Origin: UBA7477 sp045602925
GTDB lineage: Bacteria > Bacillota > Clostridia > Oscillospirales > Ruminococcaceae
DNA: 64,000 nt
Reading direction: 5' to 3'
Assembly: GCA_045602925.1 (NCBI GenBank)
Contig: JAZSCN010000026.1
Span: forward strand, 1 to 64,000
This document shows, in pieces, positions 15,447 through 23,631 of the stretch. A program made the translations under genes and the position numbers. Every line of letters starts with the position of its first letter. Position 1 is the stretch's first letter. The notes beneath the pieces were generated by a model that was given only the letters and a program-made list of their open reading frames with translations, ran no database searches and was not told the origin of the DNA.

Positions 15447-15608
15447 GTGATTTACAAAGATACAAACAAGTCCTCCTTAAATATATGCAGGGTATGACTC
15501 GGCTGGTAACCGATTCTCTGCTCCACTTGTGTGTTATAAGTTTTCACGCTCTCCACATAATATTTGTTTGCTGAAGCAAAGGGCTCGAATGGTTGTTCGG
15601 GCCTTTTT
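15447..15608 (+). ncRNA. Candidate structured small RNA with anti-Shine-Dalgarno stretch
   Basis: About 162 nt lie between a perfect promoter and an intrinsic terminator without a convincing ORF. CAAACAA (15463-15469) can pair with TTGTTTG (15564-15570), closing the molecule. An internal hairpin runs from GCAGGG (15487-15492) to CTCTGC (about 15526-15531). Between them lies GTCCTCCTT (15470-15478), complementary to strong ribosome sites. Size and closed-rod form are compatible with 6S RNA, but I do not recognise a 6S signature; an mRNA-binding regulatory RNA is equally possible. The transcript limits are inferred from the promoter and terminator. Confidence 0.6.
15579..15608 (+). terminator. 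Intrinsic terminator of candidate small RNA
   Basis: AAGG-CTCGAA (15579-15589, one bulged G) pairs with TTCGGGCCTT (15596-15605), followed by T residues. Confidence 0.8.
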
Positions 15609-15619
15609 GCGTTGTGCTA

Positions 15620-15648
15620 TTGATTTATTGTCGAAAATATGGTATAAT
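15620..15648 (+). promoter_or_regulatory. Promoter of ddl operon
   Basis: TTGATT (15620-15625), 17-bp spacer, TATAAT (15643-15648), about 74 nt before the ddl ATG. Confidence 0.65.
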
Positions 15649-15721
15649 ACTATCTTAACAGTTCGTAATATATATAAAAGAGCATCCCGAAAGGGAGAGC
15701 TGATAGAAAGGTGACAGGTAT

Positions 15722-16792
15722 ATGGAAAAGCTAAAGGTAGCTGTAATATTTGGAGGAAAATCCAACGAGCACGACATCTCGCTGATTTCTGCTTCGCATA
15801 TCATAAACAGTATTCCGAGAGATAAATACGATGTTATTACAATCGGTATAACAAAGCAGGGCGAGTGGTTCAAGTACGAGGGTAGCACCGACGACATCAA
15901 GAACGGCAGCTGGGTTGCCAGCGAGGACAACATTCCTTGCGTGCTCAGCCCGGACCCATCTCACAGTGGTTTTATCGCATTTGCTAAAGATGGTAGTGCA
16001 CAGCTTATCAAGATAGACTGTATTTTCCCTGCACTTCACGGAAAGAACGGTGAGGACGGTACCATTCAGGGTCTGTTCCAGATGTCGCAGGTTGCTTTTG
16101 TCGGCTGTGATATGCTTTCGTCGGCTTGCTGTATGGATAAGGAATTTACACACAGAATACTCGAGAGCTGTGGAGTGAAGATGGCTAAGTGGGTTTCTGT
16201 GAGAATTACAGATAAGGATAATCTTGACGCTGTATGCAATAAGATTGAAGGCAAGCTTTTGTACCCAATGTTTATTAAGCCGTCACGTTCCGGCTCGTCG
16301 GTCGGCATCTCCAAGGCTTACAACAAGGAGCAGCTAAAGAGTGGTATTCTCAGTGCGTTCGAGCACGACAGCAAAGTTGTTGTCGAGCAGGGCATAAATG
16401 GTATAGAGTGCGAGTGTGCAGTTATGGGCAATAACGAGCTTATAGTTTCCACAATCGGTGAGATTGCGCCTGCAAACGACTTTTATGATTTTGAATCCAA
16501 GTATAATGACCCTACCGAGCAGACATATATTCCTGCAAGATTTTCTCAGGAGAAGATTGAGGAAATTAGAAAGCAGGCTGAAAAGTCATACAGAGGTATC
16601 GGTTGCGAGGGGCTTGCAAGAGTCGACTTCTTCCTGACCGATGAGGGCGAGGTTGTTCTCAATGAGATTAACACTCTCCCGGGACATACTCCTATCAGTA
16701 TGTATCCTAAGCTTATGGAAAACTGTGGTGTTGACGCTCAGGATGAAATGGACAGACTTATAAAGCTTGCTCTGCAGAGAGCCGGCAGATAA
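15722..16792 (+). CDS. ddl: D-alanine--D-alanine ligase
   Basis: A 356-residue ATP-grasp ligase making D-Ala-D-Ala for peptidoglycan stem peptides in the cytoplasm. The N-terminal FGGKSNEHDISL motif, the ATP-grasp segment FIKPSRSGSSVGISK and the C-terminal NEINTLPGHTP loop are all present. The omega-loop reads FESKYNDPTEQTYIPA; the Lys-Tyr pair is the feature of true D-Ala-D-Ala enzymes rather than VanA-type D-Ala-D-Lac ligases. A GAAAGG site precedes the ATG. It is followed 31 nt later by murI, so two steps of D-amino-acid supply for the wall are co-transcribed. Confidence 0.95.
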   Translation: MEKLKVAVIFGGKSNEHDISLISASHIINSIPRDKYDVITIGITKQGEWFKYEGSTDDIKNGSWVASEDNIPCVLSPDPSHSGFIAFAKDGSAQLIKIDCIFPALHGKNGEDGTIQGLFQMSQVAFVGCDMLSSACCMDKEFTHRILESCGVKMAKWVSVRITDKDNLDAVCNKIEGKLLYPMFIKPSRSGSSVGISKAYNKEQLKSGILSAFEHDSKVVVEQGINGIECECAVMGNNELIVSTIGEIAPANDFYDFESKYNDPTEQTYIPARFSQEKIEEIRKQAEKSYRGIGCEGLARVDFFLTDEGEVVLNEINTLPGHTPISMYPKLMENCGVDAQDEMDRLIKLALQRAGR

Positions 16793-16823
16793 ATCACTTA
16801 GATTATTTACGGAGTGAAGAAAG

Positions 16824-17636
16824 ATGAACAACAACCCTATCGGCGTATTCGATTCGGGAGTCGGTGGACTTACCTGCCTTAAGGAGCTAAGAAAGCTTCT
16901 GCCGAATGAGGATATAGTATACCTCGGAGATACAGCCAGAGTGCCATACGGTACAAAGAGTAAGGAAACAATTTCTGCATACGCAAAGCAGGATATAGCC
17001 TTTCTCGAAAAATATAACGTAAAGATGATACTTATCGCATGCGGAACGGTTTCTTCGGTGCTTATGAGCGAGGATTTGTTCTGCGACAGCGAGGTAAAGC
17101 TAAGCAGCGGTGTTATCTATCCAGCCGTTAAGTCGGCTTTTGCGTCAACAAGAAATAAGAAAATCGGCGTAATCGGTACTCCCGCTACAATAAGAAGTGG
17201 ATGCTACGGAAAGGCTCTGAGAGAGCTTGCACCGGATATAAAGGTGGTTTCAAGAGATTGTCCGCTTTTTGTTCCGCTTGTTGAAAACGGTTATACAAAC
17301 AGAGATAACAAGATAACAAGACTCGTGGCACAGGAATACCTTGAGGTAATGATAAAAGAAGGCGTAGATACGCTTATTATGGGTTGTACGCACTATCCGC
17401 TTCTTAAGGATATATTTGCCGATATTTTAGGCGACAAGGTAACGCTGATTTCGCCGGGTGCCGAGGCAGCCAGATATGCAGCAAGAACACTTATGCAAAA
17501 CGGCTTGCTTACAGACAGAGAGGAAAAGGGAAGCTGTAAGCTTTTCTGTACCGACAGTAAGGAGCTTTTTGCAGAGAATGTTGCGTCATTCCTTGGCAGT
17601 GACGCTGACGCAGAGATTTTAAAATGCACCCTGTAA
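16824..17636 (+). CDS. murI: Glutamate racemase
   Basis: A 270-residue cofactor-independent racemase converting L-Glu to D-Glu for peptidoglycan. The N-terminal FDSGVGGLT motif carries the conserved Asp and Ser, the first catalytic Cys is in IACGTVSS (Cys73), and the second is in GCTHYPLL. VYLGDTARVPYG is also conserved. Length is normal. It lies between ddl and a DUF1934 gene in what looks like a single operon. The ribosome site is GGAGTG about 9 nt before the ATG. Confidence 0.95.
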   Translation: MNNNPIGVFDSGVGGLTCLKELRKLLPNEDIVYLGDTARVPYGTKSKETISAYAKQDIAFLEKYNVKMILIACGTVSSVLMSEDLFCDSEVKLSSGVIYPAVKSAFASTRNKKIGVIGTPATIRSGCYGKALRELAPDIKVVSRDCPLFVPLVENGYTNRDNKITRLVAQEYLEVMIKEGVDTLIMGCTHYPLLKDIFADILGDKVTLISPGAEAARYAARTLMQNGLLTDREEKGSCKLFCTDSKELFAENVASFLGSDADAEILKCTL

Positions 17637-17648
17637 GGAAAGATGATA

Positions 17649-18077
17649 ATGGAAGAAAAGAAAATAATGCTCACACTTGTTAGTGTGCAAAACGACGGTG
17701 AAGAAGAAAACAAGGTCGAGCTTGTGTCGGAGGGAACTCTGGCAAAGACTGACGCCGGCTATGAGATTTCCTACAAGGAAACCGAGGCTACCGGCTTTGT
17801 CGGTTCTACTACAAAGCTGACTGTCTGCTCGCCGGATATGGTGGTTATGGAGCGCTATGGCTCAACACAGTCTTCGCTTATCCTCGAAAAGGGGAAAAGA
17901 CATAACTGCCACTATGGTACGCCATACGGTGCTTTTACCGTTGGAATTACCACAAGCTTTATTAAATCTACAATCGGAGAAAACGGTGGAAAGCTTGGCT
18001 TTAAATATGTCCTTGACATAAATTCAAGCTTCCTCGGTGACTGCGAAATAAATGTAGATGTTAGAGCCGACTCATAA
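17649..18077 (+). CDS. DUF1934 family protein (YwiB-like)
   Basis: A 142-residue protein of the DUF1934 calycin-like beta-barrel family, often encoded near wall-precursor or arginyl-tRNA synthetase genes in Firmicutes; its biochemical role is unknown. The chain shows the family pattern of alternating strands with ISYKETEATGF, GTPYGAFTVG and a C-terminal YVLDINSSFLGDCE segment. An upstream ATG at 17643 is also in frame, but the AAGGAAAG site is then too close, so I favour 17649. It starts 12 nt after the murI stop. Confidence 0.85.
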   Translation: MEEKKIMLTLVSVQNDGEEENKVELVSEGTLAKTDAGYEISYKETEATGFVGSTTKLTVCSPDMVVMERYGSTQSSLILEKGKRHNCHYGTPYGAFTVGITTSFIKSTIGENGGKLGFKYVLDINSSFLGDCEINVDVRADS

Positions 18078-18099
18078 GGTCGGAGGAGGTTAGAAAAAA

Positions 18100-19050
18100 A
18101 TGGACGACAGTCGATTATCAGTTCCCAGACTAATCGGAAATGATGTGAATGTAGGAGTGCTCACAACCTTGGGAGAGCCGTGCGAGCCGTTCGGTGAGCT
18201 TAGCTTTTACAAGATGATTGATGTATTCTATGACAAGGCGTACGCTTATGGCGAGGAAGGCTGTGATATATTCCTTATCGAAGGAATGAGTGAGCTTTCT
18301 GAGATAAGAGCGGCTGTCCTTGCTTGCCGAAAGCTCGAAAAGCCTATTATGGTTATGCTTGAGGTCAAGGACGAGGATAAGGATTCGCTCGGAGGCAGAG
18401 AGCTTGCGTATCTTATATCTCTCCAGGGGCTTGGAGTTAGTGCCTTCGGTATAAAGCCGTCGGAGGATTGCCCGCAGGAGGATATCGAGGCGCTATATAG
18501 ACAGCTCTATCCATATGCGCAGATTCCTATTTTTGCAAGGCTGTATACGGGAAAGGTTCTCTATAGCGATATAAGAAAGCTTCTTTCACTGGGCGTAGAG
18601 TGCTTTGACGCCAGAGAAATCAAGCCTGCCGAAGCTGACGTTTTAAGAATTGAACTGTCAAAGACTGATTTTAGCGCCGAGGAACGCAAGAAAGAGGATA
18701 TATCCTTCTTGCCGGCAAACGAGGAGCAGGCTTTCTTCTTAAATCCCGAGAGCGTGTCAGTTTCGCCTGAAATCGACATCGAGTGCGATATGGCTGATGA
18801 GCTTGTGGACTTTGAGGATGAGTCATACGATATTCTGAGCATTCTTGTTACAGCACACGACGACGGCTTCAGATTCAGTCAGAATATGCATTATACAGAC
18901 CTGCCTGTTATGTTCTCGGCACAGGATAGCGAAACTCTCAGAATGGCGCTTCACTACTACCACGGCAGAGCGATAATTGACAGCAAGTGTGGACTCGAGC
19001 AGGATGAACTAAAAGAGCTTGCTTTAGAGTTCGGCGCTATTATATACTAG
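18100..19050 (+). CDS. Degenerate methionine-synthase-like protein (partial HMT and pterin-domain segments)
   Basis: A 316-residue protein that resembles pieces of cobalamin-dependent methionine synthase. Residues about 15-110 follow the homocysteine methyltransferase barrel (VGVLTTLGEPCEPFGELSF, then FLIEGMSELSEIRAAVLACR). Residues about 270-316 resemble the pterin-binding domain (LPVMFSAQDSETLRMAL, YYHGRAIIDSK). The middle lacks the usual Cys zinc ligands: where family members have GVNCSLG-like sequence, this has FGIKPSED. The catalytic zinc site therefore seems lost, and the protein is far shorter than MetH. It sits at the end of the ddl-murI operon with GGAGGAGG upstream. Regulatory or scaffold function is possible; the resemblance is pattern-based. 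Confidence 0.6.
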   Translation: MDDSRLSVPRLIGNDVNVGVLTTLGEPCEPFGELSFYKMIDVFYDKAYAYGEEGCDIFLIEGMSELSEIRAAVLACRKLEKPIMVMLEVKDEDKDSLGGRELAYLISLQGLGVSAFGIKPSEDCPQEDIEALYRQLYPYAQIPIFARLYTGKVLYSDIRKLLSLGVECFDAREIKPAEADVLRIELSKTDFSAEERKKEDISFLPANEEQAFFLNPESVSVSPEIDIECDMADELVDFEDESYDILSILVTAHDDGFRFSQNMHYTDLPVMFSAQDSETLRMALHYYHGRAIIDSKCGLEQDELKELALEFGAIIY

Positions 19051-19113
19051 GATATGTAAAGGCCTTGAGTGCATTTTGCTAATGGGCGTAAAGTTAATTC
19101 GGAAGTGTTTGAA

Positions 19114-19668
19114 ATGATTAAAAAAATAGCAGTCGGGATGTTGATTTTCGTAATGTCCATGACACTGATTTCTTGTGGATACAAAGAAAATCCCGATTCT
19201 GAGGCAGAAAAGATTACATTCAGCGAGAATATTCTTTTTACAATCAACAATGGTGCAGCAGGCTTCGGAACAGTCTATGATTGCTTGGATGCCGACATTA
19301 CTGTTTATTGCGACGGAACAATTCATGTCGAAATGATATCGGATGACGGCAGTGGAGAAATAAAGGATATTGCTGTGCTTGAATTGACTGAAAAGGATTA
19401 TGAAGCCCTTACTAAAATTGTAGACAGAGAAAAAATCTATAATATGGATGTAAAAGAGGATAGGGATGTTTGTGACGGAAGCTCCAGCCACATTATCTTG
19501 TACGATGAAAACGATAAGGTCCTCGTTACAAAGGGTGGATATATGGCCGGTGGAGACGGCTATGATGAGGTTTACAAGGGAATAAAAGATGTTTTGCGTC
19601 CTTATGGTATCCACGCTATCGTTGAAGACTACAGAAAACACTTAGATGAAATAGGATTAGAAATATAA
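19114..19668 (+). CDS. Small hypothetical lipoprotein
   Basis: A 184-residue predicted lipoprotein. The start is the ATG at 19114; the reading frame extends upstream, but residues before it lack signal-peptide character. The signal segment MIKKIAVGMLIFVMSMTLIS ends at a lipobox ISC (about residue 21). The mature part has mixed charge with strand-like segments (ADITVYCDGTIHVEM, SSSHIILYDENDKVLVTK). I do not recognise a family. The base composition and codon use are slightly more AT-rich than in neighbours. A strong hairpin follows the gene. Confidence 0.75.
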   Translation: MIKKIAVGMLIFVMSMTLISCGYKENPDSEAEKITFSENILFTINNGAAGFGTVYDCLDADITVYCDGTIHVEMISDDGSGEIKDIAVLELTEKDYEALTKIVDREKIYNMDVKEDRDVCDGSSSHIILYDENDKVLVTKGGYMAGGDGYDEVYKGIKDVLRPYGIHAIVEDYRKHLDEIGLEI

Positions 19669-19733
19669 CATTATTTAAATTTATCCGAGTACATATAAAA
19701 TCCATCGGATAGGTTTGGTAGCCATAAAGAAGC

Positions 19734-19767
19734 AGCTCCCAAAGAGATTAAATTCTCTTTGGGAGCT
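19734..19767 (+). terminator. Long perfect hairpin after lipoprotein gene
   Basis: A 14-bp perfect stem (19734-19747 with 19754-19767) with a 6-nt loop. The T-run after it is short, so termination strength is uncertain. Confidence 0.65.
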
Positions 19768-19898
19768 TTGTATAACATTGTTTGATAAACCGGAGGTTAC
19801 ACCATTTTATATTTATCCATTTTCAGCCCTGCCGTTTTTGAACAGCAGGGCTGAAAGCTAAGCTATAATAGGCAGGAATTGCCCGAGGCGGCTCGCCT

Positions 19899-20534
19899 CT
19901 ATTCGTCCTTAGGGACCATAAATAGTACCTTGCCGGTGCGCTTGATGTAATATATAATATCGAGCTTGTCGCCAACCTGTGGAATATCAGAATCAGGGTA
20001 GTATACGGTCTTCTTTTCTGCGCCTTCGCTGTCAGTAAAGGATATATCAGCGCCAAGAATACCACTTGTATTCTTGACTGCAGTAACTGTAGCAGTAGTC
20101 TTCTTTCCCTTCTTTGCGAGCTTCTTGTACTTCTTGAGCTTTCGAAGAAGCTTTACAACACCGAGCCAGCCGAAGAACTCAAAAAGCAGGAACGCTATAT
20201 CGAACATAAGCATCATGTGTCTGCTTGGGATTTCAAATACCTTTTCCGGAGTACGCTTGATAACTATAACGTTAACCTTATCGCCGACAGCGACATCCTT
20301 GGTTTTAAGATTAGCTGTAGCAGTAATAGTCTCACCATCTTTGTTGATGTATGTAACTGTAATGTCATCATTGCTATCATTGTCAGAAACAGCTTCTACA
20401 GTAGCGACAACCGATTCGCCGCCGAAAATGTATTCAACCTGCTTGTACTGAAGTACGATAACTACAACAGCAAGAGCGACAAGAAAGCTAGCTAAAAGTA
20501 CTGTTGCCCTGAATGTACCCTTTTTATTAGTCAT
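19899..20534 (-). CDS. DUF3592-like membrane protein
   Basis: A 211-residue protein with two membrane segments (about residues 9-28 and 108-130) and two copies of a small soluble domain (about 38-95 and 143-205). Both copies read as ATVEAVSDN... and ATVTAVKNT..., followed by a VGDKVNVIV/VGDKLDIIY strand and a conserved basic turn. This tandem pattern fits DUF3592-type proteins of unknown function. The ATG has GGAGGT upstream. It has its own perfect promoter reading leftward, back to back with the promoter of the AI-2E-type transporter gene. Cellular role cannot be stated. Confidence 0.78.
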   Translation of the reverse strand: MTNKKGTFRATVLLASFLVALAVVVIVLQYKQVEYIFGGESVVATVEAVSDNDSNDDITVTYINKDGETITATANLKTKDVAVGDKVNVIVIKRTPEKVFEIPSRHMMLMFDIAFLLFEFFGWLGVVKLLRKLKKYKKLAKKGKKTTATVTAVKNTSGILGADISFTDSEGAEKKTVYYPDSDIPQVGDKLDIIYYIKRTGKVLFMVPKDE

Positions 20535-20585
20535 ATAATTAACCTCCGTAATATAATGGTGGTAAAGTTCAAAATATCAACTTAT

Positions 20586-20614
20586 ATTATACCATTGACG
20601 CTATTTTGTGTCAA
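20586..20614 (-). promoter_or_regulatory. Consensus promoter of DUF3592-like gene
   Basis: Minus strand: perfect TTGACA (20609-20614), 17-bp spacer, TATAAT (20586-20591). Confidence 0.85.
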
Positions 20615-20622
20615 GCAGTTAC

Positions 20623-20651
20623 TTGACAATAGATAGGCTTTGTGGTATCAT
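20623..20651 (+). promoter_or_regulatory. Promoter of AI-2E transporter-cysK operon
   Basis: TTGACA (20623-20628), 17-bp spacer, TATCAT (20646-20651). Its -35 lies 8 bp from the -35 of the divergent promoter, so the two could compete or share a regulator. Confidence 0.75.
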
Positions 20652-20657
20652 AGCTAA

Positions 20658-20809
20658 GTAGATGGGGTGCGAAAGCGTGGAATATTGGCTTTATGCAAGG
20701 ATTTCTGCGCCTGACCTCTGCACATAATGTCAATGGTCGGGCTTTTTGTTTCAAGGTTGAAACGAGAGCCTTTTTTATTAGAAAATCTTTTGTCGGAAGG
20801 AATGCTGAA
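20658..20809 (+). promoter_or_regulatory. Leader with internal terminator (possible attenuator)
   Basis: The ~150-nt stretch between promoter and first start codon has no good ORF but contains an intrinsic terminator at 20709-20747. Transcripts must pass it to reach the transporter gene. No known riboswitch consensus was recognised. Confidence 0.5.
20709..20747 (+). terminator. Terminator-like hairpin inside leader
   Basis: GCCTGACC (20709-20716) pairs with GGTCGGGC (20735-20742, one G-T), followed by TTTTT. Confidence 0.75.
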
Positions 20810-21964
20810 ATGAAGAAAGCTGTGCTTGTGCGAACGTTTGTCGTAATACTGTTTGCTATACTATGCCTGTATTGTGCCGTGTATACTGCCAGAGTAATGA
20901 CTCTGCTGGGGAAGCTCCTGGGAGTGCTGTTCCCGATTATATTGGGACTTGCCATAGCGTATATAATTAACATACCTATGAGTGCTATAGAAAAATTCTT
21001 CTACAAGACCTGTAAGAAGGAGAAGCTCTCGGATAGGAAGAAGACTGTTATAAGAGTCGGATGCATAATCTTTACGCTACTGCTCATTTGCTCTATAATC
21101 ACAGCTGTTGTATTCCTTGTAGTGCCTGAGCTTATAGCAAGTGGCAGAAGTATAGTAGATGCGGCGTCAAAGCTTCCTACAAAGCTTGAGGAGCACAGAG
21201 ATAAAATTGAGAACTTCTCGCCAACGGTTGCAGATCTTATATTCAATTTTGATAAGCAGGGAGCTATCGAAAAAGGCTTTGAGTGGTTGCTTGCAGGCTC
21301 GGGAACAATTATGGGAGTTGCTTTCGGTGCGGTTAAGTCGGCTGTCAAGGTGGTATACTATCTTGTGACTTCATTGATGGTTATTATCTGGGTGCTAAAG
21401 GATAAGGAGAAAATCGGCGCGCAGATAAAGAAGTTTATGGTTGCTAATATGAAGCCTAAGAAGGTAGAAAAAATTCTTTCGGGGCTGTCGGAAATTTCCA
21501 AGGTGTTCAGAAGCTTCTTTACGGGTCAGTGCGTAGAGGCGTGTATCTTGGGCGGTATGTTCCTTATAGCAATGACGATATTCAGATTCCCTTATGCACT
21601 TATGATAAGCGTGCTTATTACGATAACTGCACTTATCCCGATATTCGGTGCATTTATAGGTCTGGCAGTAGGCGTTGTGCTTATGGTAATCGAGATGCCG
21701 ATAAAGGCACTATGGTTTATAGTGCTGTTCTTAGTGCTACAGCAGTTCGAGGGAAACGTAATATATCCGAGGGTTGTAGGTGGCTCGGTCGGTCTTCCAC
21801 CACTTCTTACATTCCTCGCAGTATTTATCGGTGGAGACCTTATGGGCCTTCTTGGTATGATACTCTTTATACCGATGCTGTCGGTTGTATATTCGGCACT
21901 AAGAAGTTATGTAAACAAGCGTGTCACACCAGAGATGCTAGAGGAAGTTGCCACAGAGCAATAG
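20810..21964 (+). CDS. AI-2E family transporter (PerM/YtvI-like)
   Basis: A 384-residue integral membrane protein of the AI-2 exporter (PerM, UPF0118) superfamily with about seven to eight membrane helices. The N-terminal pair of helices, the long cytoplasmic or amphipathic middle region (about 110-220), and the conserved C-terminal block (ALIPIFGAFIGLAVG, VLQQFEGNVIYPRVVG, GLPPLL) are clear. Family members include sodium/proton antiporters and sporulation YtvI; substrate is not determined by sequence. The start is the ATG at 20810 with GGAAGGA upstream rather than a longer in-frame opening. It lies 9 nt before cysK. Confidence 0.9.
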   Translation: MKKAVLVRTFVVILFAILCLYCAVYTARVMTLLGKLLGVLFPIILGLAIAYIINIPMSAIEKFFYKTCKKEKLSDRKKTVIRVGCIIFTLLLICSIITAVVFLVVPELIASGRSIVDAASKLPTKLEEHRDKIENFSPTVADLIFNFDKQGAIEKGFEWLLAGSGTIMGVAFGAVKSAVKVVYYLVTSLMVIIWVLKDKEKIGAQIKKFMVANMKPKKVEKILSGLSEISKVFRSFFTGQCVEACILGGMFLIAMTIFRFPYALMISVLITITALIPIFGAFIGLAVGVVLMVIEMPIKALWFIVLFLVLQQFEGNVIYPRVVGGSVGLPPLLTFLAVFIGGDLMGLLGMILFIPMLSVVYSALRSYVNKRVTPEMLEEVATEQ

Positions 21965-21973
21965 GAGGTAGTT

Positions 21974-22897
21974 ATGAAAATTTATAAGGATATAACTGAG
22001 CTTGTCGGCTCTACTCCGCTTTTGGAGCTAACTAATTACGAAAAGAATCATTCACTCGGTGCTAAGCTTCTCGCTAAGCTTGAAAGACAGAATCCCGCAG
22101 GCAGCACTAAGGACAGAGCTGCGCTGTTTATGGTCAGCGATGCAGAAGAGAAGGGCATTCTCAAGAAGGGCGCAACTATTATCGAGCCGACCTCGGGAAA
22201 TACCGGAATCGGACTTGCAATGGTATGCTCGGTAAGAGGCTACAAGCTCATACTCACAATGCCTGAAACCATGAGTCTTGAAAGAAGAAAGCTTCTTTCG
22301 GCCTACGGCGCACAGCTCGTACTCACTACGGGTAGCGAGGGTATGCAGGGTGCAGTGAGTAAGGCGAAAGAGCTTAACGAGCAGATTGAAGGCTCTGTGA
22401 TACTGGGACAGTTTGACAATAAGGCGAACGCACTTTCGCACTATATGACAACCGGCCCTGAAATTTATGAGGATACAGACGGAGAGGTAGATGTCCTTGT
22501 CGCTTGCGTTGGAACAGGCGGAACAATTACCGGAATTGCTAAGTACCTCAAGGAGAAAAAGCCGTCGGTATATGTAGTTGCAGTCGAGCCTAAAGCTTCA
22601 CCGCTTTTGTCTAGTGGCAAGGCAGGTGCACATAAAATTCAGGGAATAGGTGCAAACTTTGTTCCGTCGGTGCTTGATATGTCGGTCGTTGACGAGGTGG
22701 TAACTGTATCGGATGACGACGCACTTAAGACGGGTGCAGAGATTGTAAAGAGCGACGGAATACTCGTGGGGATTTCGTCAGGTGCAGCGATAAGCGCAGG
22801 CGCAAAGCTTTCGCAGAGAGAAGAATTTAAGGGGAAGAATATAGTAGTAGTTCTCCCTGATACAGGAGAGAGATATCTTTCCTCGGAGATGTTTTAA
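21974..22897 (+). CDS. cysK: Cysteine synthase A (O-acetylserine sulfhydrylase)
   Basis: A 307-residue PLP-dependent enzyme that forms cysteine from O-acetylserine and sulfide. The PLP lysine is in NPAGSTKDRAA, the phosphate-binding and substrate loops are TSGNTGIGLAM and GTGGTITG, and the C-terminal SSGAA motif binds the pyridine nitrogen. Length and motifs fit CysK; CysM or cystathionine beta-synthase cannot be wholly excluded. The neighbours are tcdA and ttcA, both involved in tRNA modification, with TtcA needing cysteine-derived sulfur. A GGAGGT site lies 7 nt before the ATG. Confidence 0.93.
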   Translation: MKIYKDITELVGSTPLLELTNYEKNHSLGAKLLAKLERQNPAGSTKDRAALFMVSDAEEKGILKKGATIIEPTSGNTGIGLAMVCSVRGYKLILTMPETMSLERRKLLSAYGAQLVLTTGSEGMQGAVSKAKELNEQIEGSVILGQFDNKANALSHYMTTGPEIYEDTDGEVDVLVACVGTGGTITGIAKYLKEKKPSVYVVAVEPKASPLLSSGKAGAHKIQGIGANFVPSVLDMSVVDEVVTVSDDDALKTGAEIVKSDGILVGISSGAAISAGAKLSQREEFKGKNIVVVLPDTGERYLSSEMF

Positions 22898-22908
22898 GGG
22901 GATTCTTG

Positions 22909-23631
22909 ATGAACAGTAAAGAGATGTTTATGAGAACAGAAATGTTCTTTGGCGAGGACGGAATGAACAGACTAAGGAACTCCAGAGTTGCAGTTTTCGG
23001 TGTCGGTGGAGTAGGTGGTTATGTGGTTGAAGCACTCGCCAGAAGTGGTGTCGGTGCGATTGATGTTATCGACAACGATGATGTTTCGCTCTCTAATATT
23101 AACAGACAGATTATTGCGACAATAGATACTGTCGGCAGGGCTAAGGTAGAGGTTGCCAGGGAGAGAATACTTTCTATAAATCCCGATTGCGTTGTTACGG
23201 CGCACAAGCTTTTCTATCTTCCTGAAACGGCAGAAAGCGTTGACTTCTCGCAGTATGATTATATCGTAGACGCTGTTGATACGGTTACGGCAAAGCTCGA
23301 TATTGTCGAAAGGGCAGTAGCACTTAAAATACCTGTTATAAGCTCAATGGGTGCAGGTAACAAGCTCGATGCTACAAAGCTGTGTGTGAGCGATATATAT
23401 AAAACGTCGGTTTGCCCACTCGCCAGGGTTATGAGGCATGAGCTTAAAAAACGTGGCGTCAAAAAGCTGAAGGTTGTGTATTCGACAGAAGAAGCAATAA
23501 AGCCTGTTTCAGAACTATCGGGTACCGATGAGAACAAGCGCCAGACCCCTGCAAGCAATGCGTTTGTGCCATCTGTCGCAGGGCTTATTATCGCAGGAGA
23601 GGTAGTAAAGGAAATTGCCTATGGAACGTAA
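22909..23631 (+). CDS. tcdA: tRNA threonylcarbamoyladenosine dehydratase
   Basis: A 240-residue E1-like/ThiF-fold enzyme that uses ATP to cyclise N6-threonylcarbamoyladenosine (t6A) at position 37 of tRNAs to ct6A. The nucleotide site GVGGVGGYVVEALARSG, the DNDDVSLSNINRQ motif and the later MGAGNKLD segment match TcdA (CsdL/YgdL). The ATG at 22909 has AGGGG upstream; a TTG one codon earlier is unlikely. The 3' end overlaps ttcA by 11 bp, indicating coupled translation. Confidence 0.92.
   Translation: MNSKEMFMRTEMFFGEDGMNRLRNSRVAVFGVGGVGGYVVEALARSGVGAIDVIDNDDVSLSNINRQIIATIDTVGRAKVEVARERILSINPDCVVTAHKLFYLPETAESVDFSQYDYIVDAVDTVTAKLDIVERAVALKIPVISSMGAGNKLDATKLCVSDIYKTSVCPLARVMRHELKKRGVKKLKVVYSTEEAIKPVSELSGTDENKRQTPASNAFVPSVAGLIIAGEVVKEIAYGT

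Noticed and set aside
3808..16792. VanY-like peptidase and ddl considered as a vancomycin-resistance set
   Set aside because: They are 11 kb apart, with no vanH, vanX or vanRS; the Ddl omega loop has the Lys-Tyr pair of normal D-Ala-D-Ala ligases.
19821..19856. Perfect 12-bp inverted repeat considered as terminator of the DUF3592-like gene
   Set aside because: No T-run follows it on either strand, so a terminator call is not supported; it may be structural.
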